DNA of 64,000 nt from an uncultured Flavobacteriales bacterium. Lineage in GTDB: Bacteria; Bacteroidota; Bacteroidia; CAIKAF01. The notes beneath the pieces were generated by a model, which worked only from the letters and a program-made list of their open reading frames with translations, did not search any database and had not been told where the DNA came from. Shown here one piece after another: positions 42,269-50,319 of the stretch; position 1 is the stretch's first letter, and every line of letters begins with the position of its first letter. The stretch covers positions 62,001 through 126,000 of the forward strand of contig CAIKAF010000006.1 of the NCBI GenBank assembly GCA_903825395.1, written 5' to 3'. Both the position numbers and the translations under genes were made by a program.

Positions 42269-43445
42269 CCTTTTCTTTTCGGCTTCTGCTTTGGCACAGG
42301 GGTCGTTTGCCATTAAAAATGCCACTCTTCACCTTGGAAATGGGAAGGTTATTGAACAAGGATTGTTGCATGTTCATGAAGGAAAAATCGCTGCCGTTGT
42401 AGATGCCAAATCGAATGGATCATACACGCTTGCGCCGGATATTCCTGTTTTGGATGGACAAGGGTGGAATGTGTTTCCCGGCCTGATTTTAATGAATACC
42501 ATTGTTGGTCTGACGGAAATTGATGCGGTACGAGCCACCCTCGATTTTGATGAAGTTGGCCGATTCACTCCAGAGGTGGAAGGACATGTAGCTTTCAATG
42601 CGGCCTCTTCCATTCTGCCAACCTTGCGTCAAAATGGTGTATTGTTTGCCGAAGTCAGCCCCCGAAATGGATTGATTGCCGGAAGCTCATCCGTTCTGCG
42701 CCTAGACGGCAAAGCCTGGCCCCAAGCACTTTTAGCAAAAAACCGAGGAATGCACATGCATTGGCCAAGAATTAACCGTGAATCTGCAGAACTAAAAAAT
42801 GACCTTCTTTCCTTATTGGAACAAGCAAAAGCCGGAAGAACAGGACAACAATATCAAGCCTTACGCCGTGTGATTCTCGGAGATGAACCCATCATGCTTC
42901 ACATCAATTCAGCCTCTGAATGGCAAGATGCTATGGATTTTTTTAGACCATGGCCCAGTATAAAATTGATTGTATTGGAATGCCGTGATTGCGAACTAAT
43001 TGCCAAAGAATTAAACTCTCAAAATCAGCCCTTTATCGCCAGTAGAATCTGGGAACTGCCTCCATTTGCCCACTCCGATCCTTCGCAACGCTATGCAAGC
43101 ATTCGGGCCTTGGATTCTGCCGGCCTTATTTTAGCGCTGGATTATGAGGGAGATATGGAAGCCATGGGTGGCCGAAATTTGGGCTTTATGGCAGGTACAC
43201 TACAGCGAGCAGGATTCAGCCCAAATGAAATTTTACACCTCATCACCTTAAATCCCGCCAAAATTTTAGGCATTGATGACCAAGTCGGCAGCCTTGAAAT
43301 AGGTAAAGAAGCGAGCTTCTTTGCTTGTCAGGGAAGCCCCTTAGAGGCACTCCATTTTAAACTGCTGCACCTTTGGTCGCAAGGAATTGAAATCCCTTTG
43401 GAAGGAAGGCAAGAAAGCTTGAAGCATGAATTTGAATCAAAATAA
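42249..43445 (+). CDS. Secreted amidohydrolase-like protein, metal site degenerate
   Basis: 398 residues from a GTG at 42249 that begins a good signal peptide (VKTLILSLFFSASALAQ). The fold of the amidohydrolase family is visible (FAIKNATLHLGNGKVIEQG, GWNVFPGLILMNTIVG, LITLNPAKILGIDDQVGSLEIGKEA), but the H-x-H of the first metal site is absent (LILMNTIVG instead). It may be a non-catalytic partner of the upstream protein. It overlaps both neighbours, by 20 nt at each end, so translation is probably coupled. Confidence 0.8.
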   Translation: MKTLILSLFFSASALAQGSFAIKNATLHLGNGKVIEQGLLHVHEGKIAAVVDAKSNGSYTLAPDIPVLDGQGWNVFPGLILMNTIVGLTEIDAVRATLDFDEVGRFTPEVEGHVAFNAASSILPTLRQNGVLFAEVSPRNGLIAGSSSVLRLDGKAWPQALLAKNRGMHMHWPRINRESAELKNDLLSLLEQAKAGRTGQQYQALRRVILGDEPIMLHINSASEWQDAMDFFRPWPSIKLIVLECRDCELIAKELNSQNQPFIASRIWELPPFAHSDPSQRYASIRALDSAGLILALDYEGDMEAMGGRNLGFMAGTLQRAGFSPNEILHLITLNPAKILGIDDQVGSLEIGKEASFFACQGSPLEALHFKLLHLWSQGIEIPLEGRQESLKHEFESK

Positions 43446-44226
43446 CCTCAATGCCATTTTAGCTTTAGGTAGAACAGCAGCTGAGCGCGTCCTTGACATT
43501 TATAAGCAGGACTTTTCTGTACATATAAAGGCCGACGATAGTCCATTAACATTGGCAGACCAAGACGCCGATCGTATTTTTCAAGAAGGACTGGCTCCCT
43601 TTGGCTTACCCATCATTTCAGAGGAAAGCCCGATCGACCTAAAACAAAATTTTTCAACCTGTTGGGTTGTGGACCCCATAGACGGAACAAAAGAATTTGT
43701 GGCACGAAATGGCATGTTCACACTAAATGTAGCTTTGGTCGATCAAGGAATACCCATATTGGGCTTGCTTATTGCTCCCGCATACCAAGGTCGGGAGTCG
43801 GGAGCTTGGTTGGGTGGCCCCAATCTGGGATTGTGGCATTGGAGCATGGATGAAGATTGGGTCTGGCATCCTGATTTAGCTCAAGTGAAGCAAGAACTGC
43901 CTGGAGACTCTGTACGCATGGTCGGAAGCCGTTCCGATTTCCGTGAACATTTAGACACTTGGAAACAGCATTATGCAGAAAACCAAAACTTGGAATTACT
44001 AAAAGTAGGCAGCAGCTTAAAATTCACCTTTATTGCCAAGGGGAAAGCCGATTTTTATCCTCGAAGTCATAATCTAAGCGCATGGGATATCGCCGCCGGT
44101 CATGCCTTGGTGTTGGGCGGTGGGGGGCGAATGCTGCAATTGGACAACCAAGAGCCTTTGATTTATAAATTGCCAGATATAGTAATGCCCGGATTTTTGG
44201 CTGAGGCGAAAAAAGCTAAACGATAA
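43426..44226 (+). CDS. cysQ: 3'(2'),5'-bisphosphate nucleotidase CysQ
   Basis: 266 residues of the inositol monophosphatase superfamily. It hydrolyses PAP to AMP, recycling a by-product of sulfate assimilation and acyl-carrier transfer. Seen: metal site ISEESP (Glu66-Glu67), DPIDGT (83-88) and the C-terminal SAWDIAAGHALVLGGGG. The gene overlaps the end of the upstream gene by 20 nt. It lies in the same direction as the two amidohydrolase genes, but no functional link is evident. Confidence 0.93.
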   Translation: MNLNQNNLNAILALGRTAAERVLDIYKQDFSVHIKADDSPLTLADQDADRIFQEGLAPFGLPIISEESPIDLKQNFSTCWVVDPIDGTKEFVARNGMFTLNVALVDQGIPILGLLIAPAYQGRESGAWLGGPNLGLWHWSMDEDWVWHPDLAQVKQELPGDSVRMVGSRSDFREHLDTWKQHYAENQNLELLKVGSSLKFTFIAKGKADFYPRSHNLSAWDIAAGHALVLGGGGRMLQLDNQEPLIYKLPDIVMPGFLAEAKKAKR

Positions 44227-44230
44227 AATG

Positions 44231-44238
44231 TATATTTG
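44231..44238 (+). promoter_or_regulatory. -7 element of the PKD/T9SS gene
   Basis: TATATTTG, a match to TAnnTTTG, 19 nt before the ATG at 44258. No TTG is found at the usual distance. Confidence 0.45.
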
Positions 44239-44257
44239 AGTACCAACTTAACACCCT

Positions 44258-46156
44258 ATGAATAGACTGATTCTTTTCATCTCTTTAATATTGGGTTTTT
44301 CTGCCCAAGTTCAAGCTCAATGTCCGGGTTGTTCCCCCAATACAGTTTTATGTCAGGGCAGCAATGGTCCCTGCCCTAACACTATGGACACGGCCACTTC
44401 GGGGCTAGCCTATGAAGATACTATGACTTTTTATCTGCCTAAACAAGTAGATGCCACTCAGCAGTCGGGCGGGCTCTTTAGTTGGGTAGATTTTTTGAAG
44501 TTTGAGATTTTGAGCATTAGCGGATTGCCGTTTGGCATAAATTGGGAATGCAATACCAGCAATTGCACCTATTTCCCCAGCCAATTCCCAAATGGCACAT
44601 TTGCTTGCATCCGGTTCTGCGGTACGCCCTTAGCCACTCCCGGAACATATACCTTAACCATCGACACCAAAGGAACTGTTCAAACTCCGTTTGGTGCTCA
44701 ATCGGGGAATGAAATTTTCACCATAGATCTAGTCGTTTTACCCCCCGTGGGCGGGAATAGCGGGTTTAGTTTTTCTCCTTCCACCGGCTGCGCACCACTA
44801 ACAGTACAATTTACAAATCAAAATCCATCAAACGGATACCAACCCGGCCCTAACAATCTAGGATATCAGTATACTTGGGACTTTGGGAACGGCCTAACTA
44901 GTACCGCTGAACAACCTGCTCCTATAGTTTATGGAATCGGGGGTAATTATTCCATTTCGTATCAGGCTATCATTGATACTTTACCCTTCTTTCTACAATC
45001 TCTTACCGTAAATACAGTAAATTGCACCGATATCCCTTTCTTTGGAGATCACCCTGATTTATACCTGCGTGTTCTGGATGCCGGAGGAAACCTACTTTTA
45101 ACCACCAACAGCAATCAGGTGAATTTTCCCCCCGGAAGTTCACCACATACTTGGAACATCAATTTACCTGTCTTGAATGGCCCATTGGCTATTGAAATAA
45201 TGGATTCAGACGGAGGTTTATACGGAAACGATGACAACTGCTACAACGATCAAACGGGCGGATACATCATTCCACTAAATACGCCTTCCGCCCAACAATA
45301 CAATGTTCCGGTGGTTCAGAGTTTCAATCAAAATGGTCTGTCATTTTCGTATGTGATGCAAAAAACCGCCTTTGTTGTTCAAAGTAGCGACACCCTGGTG
45401 GTTAACCCCACTCCGCCGTTTAGCCTCTTGTCGGTTTCCCCAGGTACAACCTCCTGTCAACGAGATTCTGTAAGGCTGGAAGTATATCCGGGTTTTGCCT
45501 ATGAATGGTATTGGAATGACACCATACTTGTGAGCAATATAGGCTCGGCATATTACGCAAAAAACCCAGGAAACTACAAGGTAAAAATCATTGACCCTGC
45601 CACAGGCTGTTACACTTGGAGCGGAGATACCAATTTAATTTTCCACCCTACTACACCGCCTGGCTTTCCCAATGTAGGTATTTCGTATTCAAATGGAATT
45701 TTGAGCTCCAATTTAAGCGGCACGTACACGTACCAATGGATTTTCTGGAATGGGACTTCCTGGTTGCCGATTGCTCCTCCGTTGGGAAGTGTTGCTACAT
45801 TAAATCCATCTCAAAGCGGTAATTATGCCTTAATTGCGACAAATTCCTTTGGTTGTGGAGACACTTCAAATGTAATCACCGTGGGAGATGCCGGCATGGA
45901 CTCTTGGGTTCAAAACCATGTAGTGGTATTTCCCAATCCCGCAGGCCGTGAATTGCACATCCGTTGGCCATCAGGGCTTAGCGGCACATATGAAGTTCAA
46001 ATCCATGATTTGTCTGGTCGCCTCATGAAATCGTGGACAGAGGACATTAGCATCGACCACCAAAGTTCATTTACCATCGATTTGCCTTCTGGAAGTTATA
46101 TGCTAAGCGGCAGAGGGCTAAGTGGAAATTGGATTAAACGGATTGTCGTTAAGTAA
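44258..46156 (+). CDS. T9SS-secreted protein with PKD-like domain
   Basis: 632 residues. Signal peptide MNRLILFISLILGFSAQVQAQ. The N-terminal part is Cys-rich (CPGCSPNTVLCQGSNGPCPN). A PKD-like domain (SPSTGCAPLTVQFTNQNPS ... YTWDFGNG) lies at about 170-260, followed by Ig-like beta-sandwich parts (LRLEVYPGFAYEWYWND type). A type A sorting domain ends it (VVFPNPAGRELHIRWPSG ... WIKRIVVK). Exported by T9SS to the cell surface or medium. Function unknown, probably binding or structural. Confidence 0.88.
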   Translation: MNRLILFISLILGFSAQVQAQCPGCSPNTVLCQGSNGPCPNTMDTATSGLAYEDTMTFYLPKQVDATQQSGGLFSWVDFLKFEILSISGLPFGINWECNTSNCTYFPSQFPNGTFACIRFCGTPLATPGTYTLTIDTKGTVQTPFGAQSGNEIFTIDLVVLPPVGGNSGFSFSPSTGCAPLTVQFTNQNPSNGYQPGPNNLGYQYTWDFGNGLTSTAEQPAPIVYGIGGNYSISYQAIIDTLPFFLQSLTVNTVNCTDIPFFGDHPDLYLRVLDAGGNLLLTTNSNQVNFPPGSSPHTWNINLPVLNGPLAIEIMDSDGGLYGNDDNCYNDQTGGYIIPLNTPSAQQYNVPVVQSFNQNGLSFSYVMQKTAFVVQSSDTLVVNPTPPFSLLSVSPGTTSCQRDSVRLEVYPGFAYEWYWNDTILVSNIGSAYYAKNPGNYKVKIIDPATGCYTWSGDTNLIFHPTTPPGFPNVGISYSNGILSSNLSGTYTYQWIFWNGTSWLPIAPPLGSVATLNPSQSGNYALIATNSFGCGDTSNVITVGDAGMDSWVQNHVVVFPNPAGRELHIRWPSGLSGTYEVQIHDLSGRLMKSWTEDISIDHQSSFTIDLPSGSYMLSGRGLSGNWIKRIVVK

Positions 46157-46566
46157 GCCTCTAGATTCAGCTCTGAAAAGTGCCTAGGGATGAAACATCA
46201 CGGGCACTGCAACCACAGTATATGCTTTAAAAAAGTAAGGAAGGGGGTTCTGCCTCGGACTTTAAAATAAAGCTAAAAACCAACTAGAGCACTGAATCAT
46301 TTTGGGGATTAAGGGGCGTTCATTTTTTTGAAGAGGGTTGGGTAAGGAATTTAAGGGTGTCAGAAGAATTATTCCCCTTTTGGGACTTCAGTTTACTCCA
46401 ACAGCGATTTCCTGAAGGCCATGCTTTGGCATACCAGAAAAAAGGTTGCCTCGCGCCCTTCGGGTCGCCAATCTTTTCCTACCATTTAATGGAATCTTGA
46501 AAATTAATTTGATCCCCTCCCCCTCTTTTCCTCTCCTCCTCAAATCCCCTTCCAATTTCCCCTCCT
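46157..46566. other. Gene-free stretch with a pyrimidine-rich tract
   Basis: About 400 nt between the T9SS gene and the family R RNA. No coding sequence is supported. A C/T-rich tract runs from about 46513 to 46566 (blocks such as CCCCTCCCCCTC). A GC-rich hairpin-like segment (CGCGCCCTTCGGG) lies near 46451-46465. No further structure is recognised. Confidence 0.4.
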
Positions 46567-46594
46567 AAAAAAGGATGAATTTGCCAGTTCATCC
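46567..46594 (-). terminator. Intrinsic terminator of family R copy 3
   Basis: On the minus strand the stem GGATGAA / TTCATCC (7 bp, 46573-46594) with an 8-nt loop is followed by TTTTTT. It starts right after the long-range helix of the RNA, with no gap. Confidence 0.8.
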
Positions 46595-46800
46595 AGTCTC
46601 ATTCCCATGCTCCCGCTTCCTGCACCAGCAAAGTTGCCCTTGCACGATTCAGAAAGCTTTTCTGAGACTCCCCAAGGCGAACCTGGTTCCGTTTTTCAAC
46701 TTCCCCAAATTCCCGTAGTTCACTCCAAAAAGTGCCCTAACTGTTCTTCGCCACCCCAAATACGTAACGAAGCTCTTCTTTTTAACGTTTCATCGATGAA
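46567..46800 (-). ncRNA. Candidate structured RNA, family R copy 3
   Basis: Minus-strand, about 234 nt, from just after the promoter to a strong terminator. It is the most diverged copy, yet keeps the helices: the 5' hairpin is TTCAT/ATGAA (46789-46800) where copies 1 and 2 have TTCAC/GTGAA, a compensated C-G to T-A change; the second hairpin closes CTTCG/CGAAG (46746-46772) where the others use CGAGG; the long-range helix AGTCTCA/TGAGACT (46663-46669 with 46595-46601) is complete; the inner helix is GCTTTC/GGAAGC. GGCAACTTTG and GGGGTGGCGA are conserved. Both ends are well marked, which makes this the best copy for defining the RNA. Confidence 0.68.
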
Positions 46801-46803
46801 CTT

Positions 46804-46834
46804 CAAATTTACGCGAGGATTTTCAAAGTTTCAA
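46804..46834 (-). promoter_or_regulatory. Promoter of family R copy 3
   Basis: On the minus strand TTG (46832-46834), 20 nt, then TAAATTTG (46804-46811). The two variable positions of the -7 element differ from the other copies but the consensus bases are kept. Confidence 0.65.
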
Positions 46835-47058
46835 GGGGAAAGGCCATTTTAATGTGTGAACGAACTCAGAAGTGAAAGGCATAAAATCTTTGGATTGCTT
46901 TCTACACAGCCACTCCAAGCACATTAACGCTTTTGAAAAAAATGCTCAAGTATTTTTTTAACAAAGAAATAGAGCTAGTAATTTAAGCCGAAAGCTTCAT
47001 GTGAACCACTGTGCATTGATTTGGTCTGGCATAAAACGACTTGTTTTCGAGAATCCAA

Positions 47059-47802
47059 TTAAACGCCGAATACGTTCCAGAGTAGCTTAACTACTGTAAA
47101 GGCGCCGATGCATAGAATCATGACCAAGGAAAGGTTCCTGAATCCGGATTGAGGTATATAGGTAAGGATTTTTCTTCCCAAAAAGGAACCTATAAAACCC
47201 ACAGCCAACAGCAAGGGTACATACTTTAAATCATGGCCATGAATAAAGCCATTTTTATAGTAAACCACGGTTCGTGATGCATCTATCATTAGGTCTATCA
47301 CCGCTGAAGTCGCAACAAAGGCACTTTTTTCTAAGTTAAATGCAGCCATGGTAAGTCCCCGTATGGCCCCGCCTGTGCCCAGCAATCCTGCTGAAAATCC
47401 CGAAAATGCTCCTCCGATAAATGAATTTTGAAGAGTAGGCCGAATAAAATCTGATTTTCGAATTAGAAAAAAGACGCTAAATAAAACCAAAAAAACGGCT
47501 AAAAAAGCCTCTAAAAAAAGGGGTGCAATGTGTTTCGCCAGGTATCCGCCCAACAACACAAAAACGACAGAGGGAAGCCCAATGCTCAAAATTAAACGAA
47601 CATTCAAGCCCTGCTTAAATAAAAAAATTTTACTGATGTTGCTGGACAAATGAAATACAGCGGTAATCCCCAACACCGACTGAAAATCAAAATAGAAATT
47701 AGCCATAGGAACAAAAAATACGGAGGACCCGAATCCTCCGATGGTTCCAATTATCTCAGCAACCAAAGCCAAAAGGATAAACACAAAACTCAAGTTGCCC
47801 AT
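47059..47802 (-). CDS. TauE/SafE family permease
   Basis: 247 residues with about eight membrane helices in two similar halves, the usual TauE/SafE (DUF81) length. Family motifs: LVAEIIGTIGGFGSSVFFVP in the first half and FSGFSAGLLGTGGAIRGL in the second. The family exports small anions such as sulfite or organosulfonates; substrate unknown here. Its 3' end faces the family R copy 3 promoter about 225 nt away. Confidence 0.85.
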   Translation of the reverse strand: MGNLSFVFILLALVAEIIGTIGGFGSSVFFVPMANFYFDFQSVLGITAVFHLSSNISKIFLFKQGLNVRLILSIGLPSVVFVLLGGYLAKHIAPLFLEAFLAVFLVLFSVFFLIRKSDFIRPTLQNSFIGGAFSGFSAGLLGTGGAIRGLTMAAFNLEKSAFVATSAVIDLMIDASRTVVYYKNGFIHGHDLKYVPLLLAVGFIGSFLGRKILTYIPQSGFRNLSLVMILCIGAFTVVKLLWNVFGV

Positions 47803-47909
47803 GCCATCTGTTCAAATTGCGAGTACTTGCAAGGTAATAAAATAGTTGGGGAGCACTTCTGTTCTATGAACACTTTAGATGACAATCGGGTAAAAATCTC
47901 TTTTCCTCT

Positions 47910-47939
47910 TTGGCCTCCCTAATAAACATTGTATATTTG
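47910..47939 (+). promoter_or_regulatory. Promoter of the DOMON protein gene
   Basis: TTG at 47910-47912, 19 nt, then TATATTTG at 47932-47939, matching the consensus fully. The ATG follows 17 nt later. Confidence 0.65.
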
Positions 47940-47956
47940 AACAAACAAACACCCAT

Positions 47957-48748
47957 ATGAAATCATTTTTCCTCTCCATTTTCTCTATAGGCTTTTGCTT
48001 TTCGTTGGCAACAGCTCAGACAAAAACGATTGCGTATCAGGAATTGCCTGATGCCATGGGCAATGCCACTGGATCAGGTATGTTTTTTGGAGCTACCATG
48101 GATTCAGATACCATTACAGTAACCTTCGGAGGCATTTTTGATCGCTGGTTGGCCTTGGGATTTGGCAACTCCATGAGCCCCACCGATGCGCTGGTTTTTT
48201 CTGAAGGGAAATCAGGCGCCAGCCATGCTCAAGATTGGTTTGATTATTACAACAGCAATGGAAGCATTTCAGGTGTAAACAAAGACGCATCTCAAGATTG
48301 GATAATCATTTCCAGTAATATTTTAGGAGGAGTTCGTGCCGTTACCGCCAAACGGGCCTTAAATACCGGCGATAATAACGATGCGGCTTTATCATTTAGT
48401 GATGCTACTTTACGCCTGGTTTGGGCAAAAGGCGCCTCTGCTTCCTACACCCTGAACAACCATGGTCCTTCCAACCGCGCCTATGGCATCAATCTTCCTT
48501 GGCAATCGACTACAGGAATTGAAGAGGGTGAAGTGGCCTACAACTGGACTCAACAAAACCGCCGCATCGAAATTCAAATGCCGGTTTCTGCCGCTTTAGA
48601 AGTAGAAGTCACCGACCTTCAAGGAAAGCAAGTGTACAGCTCCAAGCAGGTTCAGCGCTTTGAATTGAACGATGTGCAGCCTGGCATCTACGTGTTAAGC
48701 ATTGGCATGAATGGCAAATTCAGCTCATCCAAAATACTTCTACACTAA
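47957..48748 (+). CDS. DOMON-domain protein with T9SS sorting domain
   Basis: 263 residues. Signal peptide MKSFFLSIFSIGFCFSLATAQ. A DOMON domain (about 25-175) is suggested by FGGIFDRWLALGFGNSMSPTDALVF, DWFDYYNSNGSISGVNKDASQDW and the ending LRLVWAKG. DOMON domains bind haem or sugars. The C-terminal part (about 190-263, LEVEVTDLQGKQVYSSKQ ... GIYVLSIGMNGK ... SSKILLH) is a type A sorting domain. Secreted by T9SS. Ligand not deducible. Confidence 0.8.
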   Translation: MKSFFLSIFSIGFCFSLATAQTKTIAYQELPDAMGNATGSGMFFGATMDSDTITVTFGGIFDRWLALGFGNSMSPTDALVFSEGKSGASHAQDWFDYYNSNGSISGVNKDASQDWIIISSNILGGVRAVTAKRALNTGDNNDAALSFSDATLRLVWAKGASASYTLNNHGPSNRAYGINLPWQSTTGIEEGEVAYNWTQQNRRIEIQMPVSAALEVEVTDLQGKQVYSSKQVQRFELNDVQPGIYVLSIGMNGKFSSSKILLH

Positions 48749-48752
48749 AAAC

Positions 48753-49295
48753 ATGATTAAGCAGTGGGGCCCAATTAGGGCCCTTTTTTTTGTCCTTATT
48801 TCATGCTGGGGAATGCAGCTGCGGGCTCAATCTCCATTTTTTGACTACTGCCGCGAAGGGAAGATTGAGGCGGCTACCTCTTGGATTGCAACGCATCCAG
48901 AGGCCATTAATCAAGTGTCAGAATCTGGATTTTCTCCCCTGATTTTAGCGGTGTACCGAGGCCAAGATGCCATGGTGGATTGGCTGATTCATAATGGCGC
49001 AGATCTGAACTATGTGAGCCCTGAGGGCACGGCCCTAATGGGAGCCGTGTATAAAGGTCAACAACGGTTGATTCAGCACCTCTTGACCAAAGGAGCGAAT
49101 CCAAACCTCAGCAACGCCCTTGGGCAAACGGCGCTTATGTTGGCGGCACAGACGGAACAACCGGAGGTAATGCAACGGTTAATCGAAGCTGGGGCTCAAC
49201 CAGAGCAACAAAATGCGGCGGGAAAAACAGCTGCTGATTTTGCTCGCATTTCAAACTGTATGCCTTGCCTGCAGGTTTTGGAAAAGAAACGTTAA
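48753..49295 (+). CDS. Ankyrin-repeat protein
   Basis: About 180 residues from the ATG at 48753, four nt after the DOMON gene stop. A signal peptide (MIKQWGPIRALFFVLISCWGMQLRAQ) is followed by about four ankyrin repeats: GFSPLILAVYRGQDAMVDWLI, GTALMGAVYKGQQRLIQHLL, GQTALMLAAQTEQPEVMQRL and GKTAADFARISNC. Probably periplasmic and protein-binding. The close spacing suggests co-transcription with the DOMON gene. Confidence 0.88.
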   Translation: MIKQWGPIRALFFVLISCWGMQLRAQSPFFDYCREGKIEAATSWIATHPEAINQVSESGFSPLILAVYRGQDAMVDWLIHNGADLNYVSPEGTALMGAVYKGQQRLIQHLLTKGANPNLSNALGQTALMLAAQTEQPEVMQRLIEAGAQPEQQNAAGKTAADFARISNCMPCLQVLEKKR

Positions 49296-49330
49296 GCCCT
49301 TGAAGGAAAATGAGACAAGGACGAATCGAC

Positions 49331-49482
49331 GCGGCCGCGGCCGGGATGGAGCCGGCACCGAACCGCTACCTACCCTGTTCAGCCTGCGCCTTTTGGGGGC
49401 GACCAACGGAAGCCACAAAAAGCGCAACAGGCTGACTGGGTTGGAAAGGTGAGGTACAGGTGACAGCCCGATAAGCCGCCCC
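49331..49482 (-). repeat. GC-rich structured element, family G copy 4 (most diverged)
   Basis: About 152 bp between the ankyrin and yebC genes. On the minus strand it starts T8GGGGCGGC and has a core GGCTTCCGTTGGTCGCC that departs from the others. Pairing persists: CAGCCTG/CAGGCTG and GCGC-TTTTG/CAAAA-GCGC flank the core. Confidence 0.65.
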
Positions 49483-49493
49483 AAAAAAAACCC

Positions 49494-49501
49494 TATTTTT
49501 G
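49494..49501 (+). promoter_or_regulatory. -7 element of yebC
   Basis: TATTTTTG, a match to TAnnTTTG, 20 nt before the ATG at 49522. It directly follows the T-rich end of the GC-rich element. Confidence 0.4.
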
Positions 49502-49521
49502 AGCCATAAAAATCCAAACCC

Positions 49522-50229
49522 ATGGGCCGTAGTTTTGAAAAACGAAAACATAAAATATTTGGTCGGAATGCCAAAATTTCTAAGCTGTTTACCAAGTATG
49601 GCAAGGAAATTTCAATGGCAGTAAAGGCGGGCGGTGCTGAGCCTGCAAGCAATACCCGCTTGCGGACGGTGGTGCAAAATGCCAAGGCAGATAACATGCC
49701 TAAAGACCGGATTGAAGCCGCCATTCAACGTGCTTCAAGCAAGCAGGATGCTGATTTTCAAGAGGTTGTATATGAGGGATACGGACCCCACGGAATTGCC
49801 ATTGTGGTAGAAACGGCAACAGATAACCCCACCCGAACCGTAGCAAACGTTCGTATGTATTTTAATCGGGCCGGAGGCAACTTGGGCACCAGCGGAAGTT
49901 TGGACTTTTTATTTCAGCGGAAAGGGGTATTTAAAATTGCGGCAGAAGGGCAAAATCCCGAAGACCTTGAGCTGGAATTGATTGATTTTGGCGCCGAAGA
50001 AGTGGTGCTGGATGAAGACATGATTTATATTTACACTCCCTTCGAGGAGTTTGGAACCATGCAGCAGGGCCTTGAATCGAAAGGAATTGTTGTTTTAAAT
50101 GCCTCTACAGAACGGATTCCTGTTACCACCACCGAGTTGAATGCAGAACAACAAGAAGAAATTGGGAAGTTAATAGAACGCTTTGAAGAGGATGATGATG
50201 TAACCGCAGTGTTTCATAATCTGGGTTAA
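49522..50229 (+). CDS. YebC/PmpR family protein
   Basis: 235 residues. The family includes TACO1-like translation activators that help ribosomes pass proline stretches and proteins also named as DNA-binding regulators. Seen: MGRSFEKRKHKIF with Bacteroidota-type start, ISMAVKAGGAEPASNTRLR, NMPKDRIEAAIQRA, YEGYGPHGIAIVVE and NPTRTVANVR. The C-terminal domain is complete. Length is normal. Confidence 0.94.
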   Translation: MGRSFEKRKHKIFGRNAKISKLFTKYGKEISMAVKAGGAEPASNTRLRTVVQNAKADNMPKDRIEAAIQRASSKQDADFQEVVYEGYGPHGIAIVVETATDNPTRTVANVRMYFNRAGGNLGTSGSLDFLFQRKGVFKIAAEGQNPEDLELELIDFGAEEVVLDEDMIYIYTPFEEFGTMQQGLESKGIVVLNASTERIPVTTTELNAEQQEEIGKLIERFEEDDDVTAVFHNLG

Positions 50230-50319
50230 GGAAAAAAGGCTCTCTGTGGGCCCTGTGGGGTTGTCTTCTCAAACCCTTCTCTTGGCACGTAATCGTAGCC
50301 TTCAATTTGCTCGGCCGAG

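Noticed and set aside
46513-46566. C/T-rich tract as a triplex or regulatory site.
   Set aside because: Low complexity only; there is no mirror symmetry or neighbouring gene that would support a role.
46607-46852. Plus-strand 81-residue open frame over family R copy 3.
   Set aside because: Pro/Ser-rich with no likeness to other copies in that frame; it crosses the promoter and hairpins of the RNA.
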